From contig JANWKW010000142.1 of assembly GCA_025451135.1 (NCBI GenBank), positions 1 to 10,232 of the forward strand: a stretch of DNA of 10,232 nucleotides, written 5' to 3'. A model generated the notes under the pieces. It was not told the DNA's origin, did not search any database, and worked only from the letters and a program-made list of their open reading frames with translations. Shown piece by piece: positions 7,864 through 10,232 of this stretch. Made by a program: the position numbers and the translations under genes. This DNA is from Vulcanimicrobiia bacterium (GTDB lineage Bacteria; Vulcanimicrobiota; Vulcanimicrobiia; Vulcanimicrobiales; Vulcanimicrobiaceae). How positions within the stretch are numbered: the first letter of the stretch is position 1; each line of letters starts with the position of its first letter.

Positions 7864-8253
7864 CTACCTGTAGATGACGAGTTCGTAGCCGCCGGCGGTC
7901 TTCTGGACCTTCGCGACGTACCGGCCGTCCCTCGTCAGGCCGGTCCGGAACGCGGAGACCGAGGCGATCGTCCGTCCCGAGCACTCCGGCCCGCTCAGGA
8001 TCGCCGCGCTCACCTTCACGTTCGGGTCGGCCGGGAGGAAGAACGGCCACCACACGCCGTTCTTGAGGAATTGCGGCCGGCCGGTGTCGAGCGGCACGAC
8101 CCGCCAGCTCTTCGTGTCCCAGGCGGTCGAGACGGAGACGTGGGCGCACAGGCCGCTCGCGTTGTGGACGCTGATGACGGTCGCAGCCGCCGGGAGGGGC
8201 GTGCCGGCGATCGAGCCGGTCGCCAGGATGAGGGCCGCCAACAATCGCTTCAT
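7864..8253 (-). CDS. Small secreted protein of unknown function
   Basis: I do not recognise this 129-residue protein. It begins MKRLLAALILATGSIAG, a basic start followed by a hydrophobic core, and PAAA at 21-24 is a likely signal peptidase I site. The mature part of about 105 residues looks all-beta, with alternating hydrophobic strands, a VWWPFF aromatic patch (67-72) and two Cys (36 and 91) that could form one disulfide outside the cytoplasm. No catalytic motif or membrane segment is seen after the signal. Third codon positions are strongly G or C, as in the neighbours, which supports real coding. The ribosome site is weak. The gene is convergent with the alpha-2-macroglobulin gene, with 3 bases between stops, so they are not an operon. 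It could be a small binding or inhibitor-like domain, but that is a guess. Confidence 0.75.
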   Translation of the reverse strand: MKRLLAALILATGSIAGTPLPAAATVISVHNASGLCAHVSVSTAWDTKSWRVVPLDTGRPQFLKNGVWWPFFLPADPNVKVSAAILSGPECSGRTIASVSAFRTGLTRDGRYVAKVQKTAGGYELVIYR

Positions 8254-8310
8254 GCCGCGTGCTTAGGTGCGGGCTAGGGCCTACCTGCTCGACCCGCCTC
8301 GTTAGGTCGT

Positions 8311-8339
8311 TTGCCTTGGGGGCCGCCCCGTGGTAGGAT
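8311..8339 (+). promoter_or_regulatory. Extended -10 housekeeping promoter for rpsU-yqeY
   Basis: TTGCCT (8311-8316) and TAGGAT (8334-8339) resemble sigma-70 -35 and -10 boxes with an ideal 17-base spacer. TG one base before the -10 (8331-8332) adds an extended -10 motif. Predicted initiation is near 8346, giving an rpsU leader of about 70 bases. The spacer contains the palindrome GGGGCCGCCCC (8319-8329), which could be an operator or chance. The rest of the 163-base intergenic region (8254-8416) must hold the minus-strand gene's promoter, but I could not pick one convincingly. Confidence 0.6.
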
Positions 8340-8345
8340 GGCCGG

Positions 8346-8362
8346 GGTCCCGAAGCGGGTCC
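8346..8362 (+). other. Short leader hairpin followed by a T run in the rpsU 5' UTR
   Basis: CCCG (8349-8352) can pair with CGGG (8356-8359) around AAG. GG/CC extends the stem across a T-T mismatch, and ATTTT follows at 8365-8369. It is small and may be chance; if real, it could modulate transcription of the ribosomal protein leader. Confidence 0.25.
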
Positions 8363-8380
8363 AGATTTTCCACGTGCCTC

Positions 8381-8406
8381 GAGGAGGCCGTGTTGCGAGA
8401 GGGGGG
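8381..8406 (+). promoter_or_regulatory. Two candidate ribosome binding sites for rpsU
   Basis: GAGGAGG (8381-8387) is a near-perfect Shine-Dalgarno sequence 5 bases before an in-frame TTG (8393). A second purine run, AGGGGGG (8400-8406), lies 10 bases before ATG (8417). Family length and the conserved EVRV start favour the ATG. The stronger site would add eight residues. Confidence 0.5.
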
Positions 8407-8416
8407 TTGTCAAAGT

Positions 8417-8587
8417 ATGGAAGTTCGCGTCTCACCGGGAGAACCGATCGAGAGCGCGCTGCGCCGTTTCAAGAAAGCCACCCAAAAGGCCGGCATCTTG
8501 GCCGAAGCGCGCAAACACGAGCACTACGAGAAGCCCAGCGTCCGCAAGAAGAAGAAGTCGGCCGCCGCTCGTAAGCGCCGCACCTAA
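8417..8587 (+). CDS. rpsU: Small ribosomal subunit protein bS21
   Basis: This 56-residue basic protein matches bS21, a small-subunit protein near the anti-Shine-Dalgarno end of 16S rRNA that helps translation initiation. The sequence shows the family pattern EVRV at the N-terminus, ESALRRFKKATQKAGILAE (12-30), ARKHEHYEKPS (31-41) and a Lys/Arg-rich tail with KKKK. Length is typical of the short bS21 type (E. coli has about 71). The ATG is chosen because homologues start at this point, although a TTG 24 bases upstream in frame has a stronger ribosome site. yqeY follows after 13 bases, the arrangement seen in many bacteria. Confidence 0.96.
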   Translation: MEVRVSPGEPIESALRRFKKATQKAGILAEARKHEHYEKPSVRKKKKSAAARKRRT

Positions 8588-8600
8588 ACCGTAGGAGTCT

Positions 8601-9044
8601 ATGGCAGCCCTCAAAGACCGCATCGCCGCCGACCTGGTCGTCGCGATGAAGGCGAGAGAACAGTTACGGGTCGACACATTGCGGTCGGCCCTTTCTGGTT
8701 TCACCTATAAGCGCACGGAAGCCGGCGCCGACCTCACAGAGGCCGACGAGCTGGCGGTCGTCCAAAAACAGGTCAAACAGCGCACCGACTCGTTCACGGA
8801 ATTCACCAAGGCCGGTCGCACGGATCTGGCCGAGAAGGAAGCCGCGGAGCGCGCCATCCTCCAGGTCTACCTGCCGGCCCAGAAGTCCGCGGACGAGATC
8901 CGCGCGATCGTGCAGGCCGCGGTCGACTCGCTGCCGGCCGACGGCCGCAATCAGGGCGCGGTCATGAAGATCGTGATGCCGCAGCTCAAAGGCCTCGCCG
9001 ACGGCAACCTCGTCCGCGAAGCCGTCACCGCCGCCTTGCAGTAA
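8601..9044 (+). CDS. yqeY: GatB/YqeY domain-containing protein
   Basis: The 147-residue protein is the standard length for YqeY, a helical protein related to the tRNA-contacting tail domain of the GatB amidotransferase subunit. Its exact cellular role is not settled; a link to tRNA or tRNA-dependent amidation is inferred from homology. Family hallmarks are DTLRSALSGFTYKRTEAG (27-44), VQKQVKQRTDSFTEFTKAGR (54-73), the EKEAAERAILQVYLPAQ segment and the C-terminal PQLKGLADGNLV. A clear AGGAG (8593-8597) precedes the ATG. It is most likely transcribed with rpsU, 13 bases upstream. Confidence 0.95.
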   Translation: MAALKDRIAADLVVAMKAREQLRVDTLRSALSGFTYKRTEAGADLTEADELAVVQKQVKQRTDSFTEFTKAGRTDLAEKEAAERAILQVYLPAQKSADEIRAIVQAAVDSLPADGRNQGAVMKIVMPQLKGLADGNLVREAVTAALQ

Positions 9045-9084
9045 CCCAGCGTAACTTCCGCCAAGCGAGCGGGTAGTGCTACGC

Positions 9085-10232
9085 ATGATCGCCCGTAGGC
9101 TGCGCGCCACCCTCTGGATCGCACTCCTCCTCGTAGGCTTTGTCGGCCTCGGATTCGGCGCGCTCTCGTCAGCGCCCACCGGCGACGTGGTCGTGATCCA
9201 CATCGACGGCACCGTCGACGACGGCATGGCCCACCTGGTCCAGCGCGCGGTCGCGGACGCCAACGCCGGCAATGCCCGCGCCATCGTCCTCGACGTCAAC
9301 AGCGGCGGCGGACTGGTCTCCTCCGCGTTCCTGATCCGGGACGCCATCTTCGCCGCGAAGATGCCGGTCATCGCCTACGTCTCGGAGCGGGCCTATTCGG
9401 CCGCCGCCCTGATCACGCTCTCGGCCAACCGGGTCGTGGTCGGACCGGGCGCGAGCATCGGCGCCGCCGAGCCGATCCCGTACAGCGTCAAGATGGTCTC
9501 GGCCCTGCGCGGCGAGTTCGAATCGACCGCCCTGCGCAACCATCGCAATGCCACCGTCGTCGCCGCCATGGTCGACAAGAACGTCGACCTGCCCGATTAC
9601 AAGCGCGCGGGCGCGATCCTCACCCTCAACACCCAGGACGCCGTGCGCGCGCATATCGCCGATGCCTACGCGCCGACGCTGGACGCGGCGCTGGCCGCCT
9701 CGAACTGGCAGAACGTCCCGCGTATCGAAGCCGGCTATTCGTTCGGCGAACAGCTCGCGCGTTTCGCCACCGATCCGATCGTGAGCGGCATGCTGCTGAC
9801 CATCGGCATGCTCGGGCTGCTGATCGAGATGCAGACCATGCACGGCATCGCCGGTCTGGTGGGCGTGCTCGCGTTCGTGCTGTTCTTCGGGACGCACATC
9901 TACGCGGGCTTCTCGAACGGCATCGTCATCGTGCTCGCGATCGCGGGCATCCTCGGCGTGCTCTGGGAGCTCCACGTGGTGCCCGGGCACGGATTTCCCG
10001 GCATCGCCGGCGGGGTGCTGCTGCTGGCCGCGGTCGGCCTCGCGTTCGGCGTGCAGTTCTTCGCGGTCGCCGCCGAGACGATGGCGACCGCCATCGTGCT
10101 GACCGTCATCCTGTTCTCGCTGGTGGTGCGCGCCGTCCCCGCAAACGCGTGGCTGCGTCGCTTGACGTTGCTGGCCGAACAGGGCCCCGACTACGTCACC
10201 TCGGCCGACTTCACGTACCTGCGCGGCCGCAC
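9085..10232 (+). CDS. nfeD: NfeD-family membrane serine protease (ClpP-class domain plus membrane domain; 3' partial)
   Basis: The frame stays open to the window end; 382 residues are visible. Residues about 10-28 form an N-terminal membrane anchor or signal. Residues 33-215 are a ClpP/crotonase-fold protease domain, as in long NfeD proteins. It has VNSGGG (71-76), the nucleophile segment YSAAAL (Ser105) and GASIGAAEP (122-130). Lys136 sits 18 residues before RNAT (154-157), the position of the Lys in the Ser-Lys dyad of archaeal PH1510. About five hydrophobic segments follow between 232 and 352. The last residues (TSADFTYLRGR) look like the entry to the cytoplasmic OB-fold NfeD domain, which would lie beyond the window. 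Family members cleave hydrophobic membrane peptides and work with flotillin/stomatin partners. ATG is chosen; GTG at 9076 is an in-frame alternative. No strong ribosome site is seen. The 40-base gap after yqeY shows no terminator, so co-transcription is likely. Confidence 0.93.
   Translation, partial: MIARRLRATLWIALLLVGFVGLGFGALSSAPTGDVVVIHIDGTVDDGMAHLVQRAVADANAGNARAIVLDVNSGGGLVSSAFLIRDAIFAAKMPVIAYVSERAYSAAALITLSANRVVVGPGASIGAAEPIPYSVKMVSALRGEFESTALRNHRNATVVAAMVDKNVDLPDYKRAGAILTLNTQDAVRAHIADAYAPTLDAALAASNWQNVPRIEAGYSFGEQLARFATDPIVSGMLLTIGMLGLLIEMQTMHGIAGLVGVLAFVLFFGTHIYAGFSNGIVIVLAIAGILGVLWELHVVPGHGFPGIAGGVLLLAAVGLAFGVQFFAVAAETMATAIVLTVILFSLVVRAVPANAWLRRLTLLAEQGPDYVTSADFTYLRGR

Noticed and set aside
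8063..8277. Two short plus-strand open frames of 67-68 codons opposite the small secreted protein
   Set aside because: They have no ribosome site or protein pattern. The minus-strand frame has a signal peptide and proper codon bias.
8935..8947. CGGCCG-A-CGGCCG palindrome inside yqeY
   Set aside because: Short GC palindromes of this kind are expected by chance in such GC-rich coding sequence, and it lies mid-gene.
9058..9072. CCGC/GCGG hairpin between yqeY and nfeD
   Set aside because: A four-base-pair stem without a T run is too weak to call a terminator.
9169..9990. 273-codon open frame on the minus strand opposite nfeD
   Set aside because: Its His/Asp/Arg-rich composition is typical of antisense GC-rich frames, and the sense frame is a well-supported NfeD.

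Overview
The window is ordinary chromosomal sequence from a GC-rich bacterium, densely packed with genes and strongly biased to G or C at third codon positions. I see no tRNA, rRNA, phage, transposon or CRISPR. The gene content suggests a diderm: a thioester alpha-2-macroglobulin, a lipoprotein peptide-binding protein and a copper-amine-oxidase-N-type secreted protein. A ribosomal protein S21 gene argues against most Actinobacteria, which usually lack it. The combination resembles candidate phylum Eremiobacterota (WPS-2), but this is an impression from protein style and was not tested.

Bases 1-3356 hold three tightly spaced plus-strand genes, probably one transcript. They are the 3' part of a secreted modular beta-rich protein, a DppA-like family 5 peptide-binding lipoprotein starting at TTG, and a small HIT-family nucleotide hydrolase. 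No ABC permease or ATPase gene lies in the window.

Bases 3409-7860 hold one large gene for a bacterial alpha-2-macroglobulin of 1483 residues with an intact CxEQ thioester motif. Its last codons form a perfect 12-bp inverted repeat that ends at the stop codon. Three bases further on, a convergent minus-strand gene (7864-8253) encodes a small secreted protein of unknown function. The hairpin probably separates the two convergent transcripts.

Bases 8254-8416 are a divergent intergenic region with a good extended -10 promoter reading rightward. It drives rpsU (S21), yqeY (GatB/YqeY domain) and a long NfeD-type membrane serine protease gene that runs off the end of the window. This order matches the rpsU-yqeY-yqeZ-floA region of Bacillus subtilis, so a flotillin-like gene is predicted just beyond the window.

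I found no clearly new multi-gene system. The points most worth a second look are the stop-flush palindrome, the Tyr in place of Gly before the thioester Cys together with an aromatic-rich bait region, the unidentified small secreted protein, and the two competing ribosome binding sites of rpsU.
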